Shown: piece by piece, positions 1 to 5,962 of the stretch
How the letters are laid out: each line of letters opens with the position of its first letter
How positions within the stretch are numbered: the first letter of the stretch is position 1
NCBI GenBank assembly: GCA_003224075.1
Contig: QHYF01000136.1
Location: 1 to 10,606 of the forward strand
Direction: 5' to 3'
Source of the DNA: Acidobacteriota bacterium
Lineage (GTDB): Bacteria > Acidobacteriota > Terriglobia > Acidiferrales > UBA7541
Length of the DNA stretch: 10,606 bases
Notes under the pieces: generated by a model
Seen by the model: only the letters and a program-made list of their open reading frames with translations
What the model was told of the DNA's origin: nothing
Database searches by the model: none
Position numbers and translations under genes: made by a program

Positions 1-134
1 GGTCAGTATAAGAATGTGGACCCTGACGGTCACTTGGACGATAAACGCGGTAATCGGATAAGTGCCAACCGTGTGGAAACCATCGGCTGGTTCCAAAGAC
101 GGTGCTGTCGACCGGCAACGGCTACGTGAGTCCG

Positions 135-482
135 CTATGCGTCCAGGTCAATCCGCACGGTTAGCAGCTCCGTACCCAGCAGCCGGACGATGGCCGCGTT
201 CGTCCGGCTTGCAGGCAACTTTTGGGCAAGCCAACGCTGCCGCTCGCGAGGATCATCGCGCGGGAGCACGTTCGCCGTACCGCTGTGCCAGCGGCCCAGG
301 ATTCCGTGGCGCAGCTTCAATCGGACTCTTGGGTTTTTCGCGAGATTGCGAACATAGTCAGCTTGCATCCCGTGTTCAGCGACGATCCAGAACTGGTTGT
401 CTACAAGCCCGTCGCCCACCGGTGTGCGTCGCGGCCTGCCCGTCTTGCGACCTATAGTCTCAAGGAGAGCGCGGCCTGGCAT
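135..482 (-). pseudogene. F420/deazaflavin-dependent nitroreductase-like protein, N-terminally truncated
   Basis: The 115-residue product resembles the small split-barrel deazaflavin(F420)-dependent nitroreductase/quinone reductase family. Visible hallmarks are the GRKTGRPRRTPV segment near residues 11-22, a FWIVAEHG strand, then YVRNLAKNPRVRLK and a C-terminal LLTVRIDLD strand. Family members are usually about 130-150 residues and carry some 25-35 residues before the ALLET strand; here homology starts almost at the first codon. The ATG at 482 (or a TTG at 488) has no Shine-Dalgarno sequence, and the expected N-terminal part is replaced by an unrelated protease fragment on the other strand. 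I therefore read it as a 5'-truncated remnant, although the remaining frame is open to its TAG at 135. F420 or flavin binding is family knowledge and not visible here. Family call about 0.7; pseudogene status less sure. Confidence 0.6.
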
Positions 483-483
483 T

Positions 484-891
484 GCCAAGGTCGGAGATCA
501 CAAGTACAAAATTCAGGCCTTCGCGCAAGTCAATTTCACGAATGCTGATGAGGTCCGGCAAGCCGTCTATGCAGATGTTGGCCTAGGGTTTGGCGTTCAA
601 CTCCCCAACGACGCGAAGAACCAAATCCAAACAGGGCAACCGTGGGACGTGACCACTGGGCCTGACTCCGCACCTGGGTCCTGGGGCGGTCACTACGTCT
701 ATGTTTCAGGATATACACCCTCCGGACCCGTCTGCGTGACCTGGGGACGGAAGCAGCAGATGACCTGGGCATGGGTCAACAAGTACTGTGACGAAGCCTA
801 TGCTATCTTCGATGCGAAGGATAGGTTCAAGAAAGCCCTGATCGACCAGACGAAGGTCGCTGCGTTCCTTAAGACCGTGGACCCGCAGTAG
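484..891 (+). pseudogene. C-terminal half of a papain-like cysteine protease family protein
   Basis: This frame gives about 135 residues that look like the C-terminal half of a bacterial papain-fold hypothetical family. It has a conserved WDV segment, the GGHYVYVSGY block holding the catalytic-type His, and CVTWG, which sits where papain has its Asn-Ser-Trp-Gly loop. M-W then YCDEAYA follow. The N-terminal half with the catalytic Cys should lie upstream, but positions 1-480 show no matching plus-strand frame. No credible start exists: the frame runs upstream only as a shadow of the opposite-strand nitroreductase. It ends with TAG at 889-891. I conclude it is a 5'-truncated, inactive remnant. 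The fold assignment rests on pattern recognition; the loss of the Cys half is seen directly. Confidence 0.6.
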
Positions 892-1341
892 GAGCCGGTA
901 AGGTGTTTGGGATCCCTAACTGGCTTTCGGCAAAAGGATCCGTTTTCTGACGCTATTACGTTCCGGCATTGTCCGTCAAAGAAGACAGTGCCCGGTTACG
1001 CGGTAATCGAAAACTTGATCCCAGTGTCCGGCAAGCTGACTTTTCAGAAGTTTACCGCGTGGGTCGACGTCGTGTCGGCTAGCGAGCCAGCTCCAATGTG
1101 CTCATGGTTCTTTGGTCTGGCTAAGCAGTCGTCGACCGAACTCGATAACCGAATACGGCAACCGCGCCTCCAGTGTAGCGACGTAGCAGCGCGGCAAACA
1201 AGTTCAGCAAGCCGTTGATTCTATTCCGCAAACGCGGCCCCAATCGCTTACTTGACGCGCTCCTGAAGCACGGTCAGGCTTTCGGAGATGTAGCAGGGTG
1301 GACAAAGTTACGCGCGGAAAGGCAACGCGAACAAGGACTTT
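892..1341. other. 450-bp stretch without a convincing gene
   Basis: Between the protease fragment and mlaE I see no recognisable protein, RNA or repeat. A plus-strand frame from a TTG at 907 to 1218 encodes 103 residues that I do not recognise, with no Shine-Dalgarno sequence and mixed codon use. It could be another gene fragment, but I do not call it. A TTGACG hexamer at 1252-1257 resembles a -35 box, but no -10 box stands at a proper distance. The promoter for the mla genes probably lies in this stretch but cannot be placed. The short stretch 1-134 also holds nothing I can support, apart from a frame open from the window edge to a TGA at 127-129. Confidence 0.5.
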
Positions 1342-2190
1342 GTGTCAGACGCTCCTTTTCAGGTCGCCGGTCGCCGGTCAAAAGAGAAAGAGGAAGAAGG
1401 CATTTCGGTAGTTGAAGTGCTGAGCGACGCGGCCAAACGATCGGTGGCCGCCGTTCAGGACTACGCGCAGCTTTCCTTCCGGGCAGTGACCAATCTGGCG
1501 ACCGGGCCGCACTATTTTCAAGACACACTCGAGCAGATGGATGACGTTGGAGTCGGCTCGCTGCCGATTATCCTGCTGTCGGGATTTTTTATCGGCGGGG
1601 TCATGGTGCTGCAGACCGGCGCACAGTTTGTGCGCTTCGGTCAAACCTCACTGACCGGCGACGTGGTATCGCTTGCTCTGGTGCGCGAACTGGGCCCGGC
1701 GATTACGGGCCTGCTTGCGGCGGGGCGATGCTCGTCGGGTATGGCCTCCGAACTGGGCTCGATGCTGGTGACGGAGCAGGTGGATGCCATGCGCGCCATG
1801 GGCACGGATCCAAGCCGCAAGCTGGTGACACCAAGATTGCTGGCGACGCTGCTGATGGTGCCGCTGCTGACGGCGCTGATGGTGTTCGTAGGATTGCTGG
1901 GCGGATGCGTTGCATCGGTGTTTTCGCTGCGGCTGGGAGCCGTGGAGTTTTGGCGGCGCGCCATCGATGCGCTGGAATTTGCCGACTTGATGCAAGGCCT
2001 TTCGAAATCGGTGGCCTTCGGATTCATCCTCGCGACGGTCGGTTGTTACAAAGGGCTCACGGTGCGTGGGGGCACGCAGGGCGTAGGGCGTGCGACGACC
2101 CAGTCGGTGGTCATCTCTTCTGTGCTTATTATTGTGGCGGATACATTTCTTACGAAAATCTCCCTTTATCTGGCGAACAAGGTTTTCTGA
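1342..2190 (+). CDS. mlaE: MlaE-family phospholipid ABC transporter permease
   Basis: This is the integral membrane permease of an Mla/MCE-type transporter that moves phospholipids between the inner membrane and periplasmic carriers. The 282-residue protein has a charged cytoplasmic N-terminus (residues 10-20, Lys/Glu-rich). Hydrophobic segments lie near 73-92, 110-128, 163-195, 222-238 and 253-275. The family signature is clear: a GR then ASELGSMLVTEQVDAMRAMGTDP at about 128-157, followed by LVTPRLLATLL. Typical MlaE proteins are about 250-265 residues, so the N-terminus is slightly extended. The start is GTG at 1342, preceded by AAGGA at 1333-1337 (4-nt gap); no better internal start is seen. 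It stops at TGA 2188-2190, about 85 bp before mlaF, and partners with MlaF and MlaD next door. Family confidence is high. Confidence 0.93.
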   Translation: MSDAPFQVAGRRSKEKEEEGISVVEVLSDAAKRSVAAVQDYAQLSFRAVTNLATGPHYFQDTLEQMDDVGVGSLPIILLSGFFIGGVMVLQTGAQFVRFGQTSLTGDVVSLALVRELGPAITGLLAAGRCSSGMASELGSMLVTEQVDAMRAMGTDPSRKLVTPRLLATLLMVPLLTALMVFVGLLGGCVASVFSLRLGAVEFWRRAIDALEFADLMQGLSKSVAFGFILATVGCYKGLTVRGGTQGVGRATTQSVVISSVLIIVADTFLTKISLYLANKVF

Positions 2191-2255
2191 CACAAGTGAC
2201 TGAGCTATTTCGCCTCCCGCAACGGCTCTTTCGCAAATCAAAAGAGAATTGCCGT

Positions 2256-2261
2256 TATAAT
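2256..2261 (+). promoter_or_regulatory. Candidate -10 box (TATAAT) just upstream of mlaF
   Basis: A perfect TATAAT lies at 2256-2261 in the mlaE-mlaF gap. No good -35 box is present at 16-18 bp. If active, transcription would begin around 2267-2270, giving a leaderless or very short leader for the ATG at 2276. It may equally be chance in a short AT-rich spacer. Confidence 0.25.
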
Positions 2262-2275
2262 CAAAAGTGAATTCC

Positions 2276-3112
2276 ATGGCCACTTTGATCCAAGAGGCGC
2301 TGGAAACCGCGCCGGCCATCACGTTCGAAGACGTGTGGGTCGGCTTCGACGAAGGACAAGTACTTCGCGGGGTGACGTTCCAGGTGCGGGAGCGGGAAAC
2401 GCTGGTGCTTCTGGGAGAAACGGGAACGGGAAAGACGCTGACGTTGAAGATGGCCGCGGGATTGCTGGCTCCGAACAGCGGGAGCGTGATCGTCCTGGGG
2501 CAGGAAGTTTCCGAAATGGAAGAGAGGGAGCTGCTGGCGTTTCGAAGGAAGATCGGGTTCGTGTTTCAGGAAGGCGCGCTGTTCGACTCGATGTCGGTGG
2601 CGGAGAACGTGGCGTACCGGCTGCGCGAGGATCACGTTCCCGAAGAAGAGATCGAGCCGCGCGTGCTGGAAGTGCTGCGATTCGTCGAACTGGAACAAAC
2701 GCTGGAGCTGCTTCCTTCAGAGCTATCGGGAGGGATGCGACGCCGCGTTTCGATCGCCCGGGCGCTGATCAACCACCCGGCGATCGTGCTGTACGATTCA
2801 CCGACGGCGGGGCTCGATCCGGTGACGTCGCAGACGATCATCACGCTGATCCTTCGGCTGCGCGACGTCTATGGAGTGACGGCGCTGCTGGCAACACATC
2901 GCTTGCAGGATGGCTTTGCGCTGGCGAATTTTCATTTTGATCCGGAAACGAAACGCGTGGTTCCGAATTCGGAGAACGGAAATGCGGCGGCGGCCGCGAA
3001 GGCGGTGAGGACGCGGTTCCTGGTCTATCGCGACGGGGGAATTTATTTCGAGGGCGAACCGGAAGAGATTGCGGATTCGAACGATCCTTACCTGAAGCGT
3101 TTTCTGGTGTGA
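2276..3112 (+). CDS. mlaF: MlaF-family ABC transporter ATP-binding protein
   Basis: This is the cytoplasmic ATPase that drives the MlaE/MlaD lipid transporter. Counting from the in-frame GTG at 2267: Walker A GETGTGKT is at 50-57, the Q-loop is in FVFQEGALFDSMSVAENVAYRL, and the ABC signature is ELSGGMRRRVSIARAL. Walker B plus D-loop reads VLYDSPTAGLDP, and the H-loop is LLATHRLQD. The catalytic Glu normally following the Walker B Asp is Ser (codon TCA, 2798-2800), although every other motif is intact. The C-terminal 60 residues form an extra segment ending in FEGEPEEIADSNDPYLKRFLV, a typical MlaF tail. ATG 2276 is preferred (278 aa) over GTG 2267 (281 aa); neither has a strong Shine-Dalgarno sequence. 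It lies between mlaE and mlaD. The family call is firm; catalytic competence is uncertain. Confidence 0.93.
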   Translation: MATLIQEALETAPAITFEDVWVGFDEGQVLRGVTFQVRERETLVLLGETGTGKTLTLKMAAGLLAPNSGSVIVLGQEVSEMEERELLAFRRKIGFVFQEGALFDSMSVAENVAYRLREDHVPEEEIEPRVLEVLRFVELEQTLELLPSELSGGMRRRVSIARALINHPAIVLYDSPTAGLDPVTSQTIITLILRLRDVYGVTALLATHRLQDGFALANFHFDPETKRVVPNSENGNAAAAAKAVRTRFLVYRDGGIYFEGEPEEIADSNDPYLKRFLV

Positions 3113-3142
3113 TTTTGCGATAGTCTGTTTCTTTGGAAGATG

Positions 3143-3147
3143 GGAGG
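3143..3147 (+). promoter_or_regulatory. Ribosome binding site fixing the mlaD start
   Basis: GGAGG at 3143-3147 stands 9 nt before the ATG at 3157. It favours that ATG over an upstream in-frame TTG at 3133, which would place this purine run inside the coding region. Confidence 0.7.
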
Positions 3148-3156
3148 GAAGCAGAA

Positions 3157-4236
3157 ATGGCGAGAAAACAACTGAGCTGGACGGAATTGCGGGTGGGGCT
3201 TTTCGTGCTGGTCGGGCTGTTCGTGCTCGCGGCGGGAATCTTCTATGTCACGGGAGGAGTGTGGGGGCCGAAGTACCGGCTGACGACATATCTTCCTGAA
3301 GTTTCCGGGCTGGCAAACGGGGCGCCGGTGCGCGTGGACGGCGTGGAAGTCGGAAACGTCGAATCGATCCGGCTATTGCCACGGACGCGCGGCAAGGCGC
3401 CGGAAAAAAACAAGAACATCGAAGTGGTGATGCGAGTTGACCGGAGATATCAGAACGATATTCTGACCGATTCGACGGCGAGCCTGGTGACGGAAGGACT
3501 GCTGGGGAACCGGTACGTGAATATTACGCGAGGATTTACGGGAACGCCCATCGGCAATGAAGGCGTGATTCCGGGCGCCGAAGAGAAGGCCATGAAGGAA
3601 GTCGTGGAAAGGAGCGCGGAATTGCTGGGCAACCTCACCGCATTGTCGTCAGACGTGCAGGATCTGATCAGCGGAGTCCAGCAAGGCAAGGGTTCGCTGG
3701 GCAGGCTCTTGACGGACGAGCAGGCTTATAACCACCTGAAGAACCTCTTAGCAAAGGGCGACGCGATGATTACGAATGTTCAGGCGGGACAGGGAACGCT
3801 TGGGAAACTGGTCACCTCGGATGAGATGTACACGAAGGTGGACAAAGGCCTGGACAGCGTAAACGTGATACTAGCTGACGTGCGCGGGGGAAAAGGGACG
3901 ATCGGAAAGCTGATGTATGACCCGACGCTTTACGAGCAGGCGAAGGAGGCCGCGACGAACGGGAATGCCATGCTGCGCGACGCGCGCGCCGGGAAAGGCA
4001 CGTTAGGCAAACTGGCGACCGACGACACGCTGTACAACAAGCTGCGGGACACGAGTTCGAATCTAGCGGCCGCGTCGGCGAAGCTGAACGACAACAAGAC
4101 AACCGCCGGCAAGCTTTTCAGCGACCCAAAGTTGTATGACAATTTGGCGGGTTTGACGGGGGACATGCGACTGCTGATGGGGGATTTCCGGCAGAACCCG
4201 AAGAAGTTCCTGCACATCAAGCTCACCATTTTCTGA
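3157..4236 (+). CDS. mlaD: MlaD-type MCE domain protein with repeated C-terminal tail
   Basis: This is the membrane-anchored substrate-binding protein of the Mla system, which forms a ring of MCE domains passing lipid in the periplasm. The 359-residue protein begins with a short cytoplasmic stretch and one membrane anchor at about residues 12-31. The MCE domain at about 38-125 includes the characteristic VSGLANGAPVRVDGVEVGNV motif. The tail from about 145 is helical and contains five copies of a G-K-G-T-L-G-K-L...D...L-Y motif starting at residues 177, 211, 245, 279 and 313, exactly 34 residues apart. E. coli MlaD is about 183 residues and lacks this tail. The protein ends FRQNPKKFLHIKLTIF, a frequent ending in long MCE proteins. 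It lies 44 bp after mlaF and is most likely cotranscribed with it. Confidence 0.92.
   Translation: MARKQLSWTELRVGLFVLVGLFVLAAGIFYVTGGVWGPKYRLTTYLPEVSGLANGAPVRVDGVEVGNVESIRLLPRTRGKAPEKNKNIEVVMRVDRRYQNDILTDSTASLVTEGLLGNRYVNITRGFTGTPIGNEGVIPGAEEKAMKEVVERSAELLGNLTALSSDVQDLISGVQQGKGSLGRLLTDEQAYNHLKNLLAKGDAMITNVQAGQGTLGKLVTSDEMYTKVDKGLDSVNVILADVRGGKGTIGKLMYDPTLYEQAKEAATNGNAMLRDARAGKGTLGKLATDDTLYNKLRDTSSNLAAASAKLNDNKTTAGKLFSDPKLYDNLAGLTGDMRLLMGDFRQNPKKFLHIKLTIF
3685..4194 (+). repeat. Five 102-bp (34-residue) coding repeats in the mlaD tail
   Basis: The motif GKGSLGRL / GQGTLGKL / GKGTIGKL / GKGTLGKL / NKTTAGKL starts at 3685, 3787, 3889, 3991 and 4093, each exactly 102 bp after the last. It is followed in every copy by an acidic residue and a Tyr about 8-13 residues later. 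The repeat is conserved in protein but not in DNA, so it is an old internal duplication under selection. The last copy is degenerate (Asn-Lys-Thr-Thr in place of Gly-Lys-Gly-Thr). Confidence 0.85.
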
Positions 4237-4310
4237 TGGCGCAGTGACCGCTTTGCCCGGCGAGGTCCCGCGTGTTGTAATGCCTCTGTAACAAAAGGGA
4301 ATTAGTGTGG

Positions 4311-4326
4311 GAGAACGAACGTTCTC
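4311..4326 (+). promoter_or_regulatory. Inverted repeat GAGAAC-N4-GTTCTC upstream of the first kinase gene
   Basis: The 16-bp element GAGAACGAACGTTCTC has 6-bp arms and ends 12 bp before the ATG at 4339. Its core, GAAC-N4-GTTC, matches the spacing of the LexA (SOS) box known from Firmicutes and Actinobacteria. Whether LexA in this organism reads such a box is unknown. It could be an operator for another dimeric regulator or a hairpin in the leader. The 100-bp gap after mlaD leaves room for a separate promoter; a weak TTGTAA is at 4275-4280. Confidence 0.4.
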
Positions 4327-4338
4327 TCGCAAAGAGCA

Positions 4339-5103
4339 ATGATGGAAACTCAAGACGTAGTACAAAAGCCGGCGCGAAGCGAGCCGGTGAAATCCACACT
4401 GCCGCAACCCGGACGGCCGATTCCCAGCCGGGCGTATCCGGGCGCTTTGATCGTCGTGGAGGGCACGGACGGATCGGGCAAGAGCACGCAACTCTATCTG
4501 CTCAAGCGGTGGCTTGAAATTGGCGGGTACCGGCTGCATTTCACGGAATGGAATTCGTCGCCGCTGGTGAAGTCCGCGACGCGGCGCGGGAAGCAACGGC
4601 GGCTGCTGACGCCGACCACGTTTTCGCTCCTGCACGCGGCTGATTTTGCGGATCGCTGCGAGCGCCAGATCATGCCGCTGCTTCAAGGCGACTACCTGGT
4701 CCTCGCGGACCGTTATATCTACACGGCGTTTGCGCGCGATGCGGCGCGGGGCTGCCCGCGGCGATGGCTGAGGAACTTGTACCGCTTCGCGCCAGTTCAG
4801 GACATCACATTTTATTTTCGCGCCCCGCTGGACGTGGCGGTGAACCGGATCCTGAGCGGCCGGCCGAAACTAAAATATTACGAAGCGGGCATGGACCTGG
4901 GAATGTCATACGACCGCGCGGAGAGCTTCCGGCTATTCCAGGCAAGGATTCTGGAGGAGTACGACAAGATGGTGGATTCGGACAACTTTGTGGTGCTGGA
5001 CGGCACGCTGCCAGTGAATAAGCTGCAGAAACAGATGCGCGACATGGTGGCGGAAAAAATCGATCTCAAGCGCTTCGCTCCGCGCATTGCGGAATCGGAA
5101 TGA
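4339..5103 (+). CDS. Thymidylate kinase-like P-loop protein, first copy (intact P-loop)
   Basis: This 254-residue protein belongs to the thymidylate kinase fold family (dTMP + ATP to dTDP + ADP in true Tmk). It carries EGTDGSGKSTQ (Walker A, residues 41-51), the ADRY segment (123-126) typical of Tmk, and a C-terminal LEEYDKMV helix. It departs from housekeeping Tmk (about 205-215 residues) in two ways. It has a 35-residue Pro/Ser-rich N-terminal extension, and its lid region reads KYYEAGMDLGMS in place of the usual Arg-rich DRIE-type segment. The next gene shares this YxEAGxD motif. The start is ATG 4339, with a second ATG directly after and only a weak AAAGAG before it. It overlaps the next gene by ATGA at 5100-5103, which indicates translational coupling. 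The substrate is not certain, so I give no symbol. Confidence 0.82.
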   Translation: MMETQDVVQKPARSEPVKSTLPQPGRPIPSRAYPGALIVVEGTDGSGKSTQLYLLKRWLEIGGYRLHFTEWNSSPLVKSATRRGKQRRLLTPTTFSLLHAADFADRCERQIMPLLQGDYLVLADRYIYTAFARDAARGCPRRWLRNLYRFAPVQDITFYFRAPLDVAVNRILSGRPKLKYYEAGMDLGMSYDRAESFRLFQARILEEYDKMVDSDNFVVLDGTLPVNKLQKQMRDMVAEKIDLKRFAPRIAESE

Positions 5104-5954
5104 GCATGCCGGACCAGGAAAAAGAGAAAGCTTCCGCCGTGGCCGTCCCTGCGGAAGCGCCTGCTGCTCCGCCTCCGCCAACGGCTCCTGCGAAACCCGT
5201 CGCCACAACGGAAGAGGCTGGCTCGCAATATTTTTTCGGGGAACCGCTCGTCGGATTTGATCCAAGCGAAATCACCGGCAGCCTGATCGTCATCGAAGGC
5301 ATGGACGGCTCGGGGCGGTCGACGCAGATTGCGCTGCTGCAAGAGTGGCTCGAATCGGAAGGATTTGCCGTGCAGACGAGCGGGTTGCGGCGTTCGAATC
5401 TGGTCGGACGCGACATCGACGAACTGCTGGCGAAAAACGCGGTGACGCGGCTGACGTTGGCGCTGATGTACGCGACGGACTTCTTCGATCAGGTCGAACA
5501 CCGCGTTCTGCCGGCGCTGCGCTCCGGCACGGTGGTGCTTGCGGATCGTTTTATCTTCACGCTCATCGCGCGCGGCGTGGTGCGCGGAATCAATCGCGAT
5601 TACATGAGCGGACTCTACGCCATGGCGCTTCGGCCGCATCTGACGTTCTGGCTGAACGTGCGTCCGGAGACAGCCTTCGGGCGCGAATTCCGGAAGGCGC
5701 AGGCCATCAGCTATTGGGAAGCTGGTCGAGACATGTCCCTCTCACACGATCTCTACTGGTCGTTCATCCGCTACCAGACGATGATTAAGCGCGAATTCGA
5801 AGTCATGGCGAAAAAGTATAACTTCCTTGAACTGGACGGCGAGGCCAGCGTTCCCGCGGTGAACAAGCAGCTCCGCCAGCGGATTGGCGAACAACTGGGA
5901 ATTCGCAGCACGAAGTACTCTCCCTCGGCAGCGCTGGCTCACGTCTGGCGGTAG
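5100..5954 (+). CDS. Thymidylate kinase-like P-loop protein, second copy (Walker A Lys replaced by Arg)
   Basis: This 284-residue paralogue aligns with the preceding protein over its full core. It shares SLIVIEGMDGSGRSTQ (residues 61-76), ADRFIF (148-153), and SYWEAGRDMSLS where the first copy has KYYEAGMDLGMS. The invariant Walker A Lys is Arg73 (codon CGG, 5316-5318), a change expected to weaken ATP phosphate contact. Residues 8-40 form an Ala/Pro-rich disordered linker (APAAPPPPTAPAKP). The frame is intact with no stop, and key Tmk-like segments are conserved, so this is a maintained gene. The start is ATG 5100, overlapping the previous stop; an ATG at 5106 is an alternative. The pair looks like a gene duplication with specialisation: it may act as a regulatory subunit or use another substrate, which is inference. 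The Ppx gene begins 8 bp after its stop. Confidence 0.8.
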   Translation: MSMPDQEKEKASAVAVPAEAPAAPPPPTAPAKPVATTEEAGSQYFFGEPLVGFDPSEITGSLIVIEGMDGSGRSTQIALLQEWLESEGFAVQTSGLRRSNLVGRDIDELLAKNAVTRLTLALMYATDFFDQVEHRVLPALRSGTVVLADRFIFTLIARGVVRGINRDYMSGLYAMALRPHLTFWLNVRPETAFGREFRKAQAISYWEAGRDMSLSHDLYWSFIRYQTMIKREFEVMAKKYNFLELDGEASVPAVNKQLRQRIGEQLGIRSTKYSPSAALAHVWR

Positions 5955-5962
5955 ATGCCGGA

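Noticed and set aside
62..457. Plus-strand open frame of 131 residues
   Set aside because: It is antisense to the nitroreductase remnant, has no family signal, and its composition is that of a shadow frame.
907..1218. Plus-strand open frame of 103 residues from a TTG
   Set aside because: No Shine-Dalgarno sequence, no recognised domain and no neighbour support; kept only as a note in the region entry.
1252..1280. TTGACG as the promoter of mlaE
   Set aside because: The -35 hexamer is good, but the sequence 17 bp downstream (CAGGCT) is not a -10 box.
3133..3156. Upstream TTG start for mlaD
   Set aside because: GGAGG 9 nt before the ATG at 3157 explains initiation there, and the extra eight residues precede the usual start of the family.
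3685..4194. DNA tandem repeat or CRISPR-like array
   Set aside because: The 102-bp period is conserved in protein motifs only; the DNA copies have diverged and are coding throughout.
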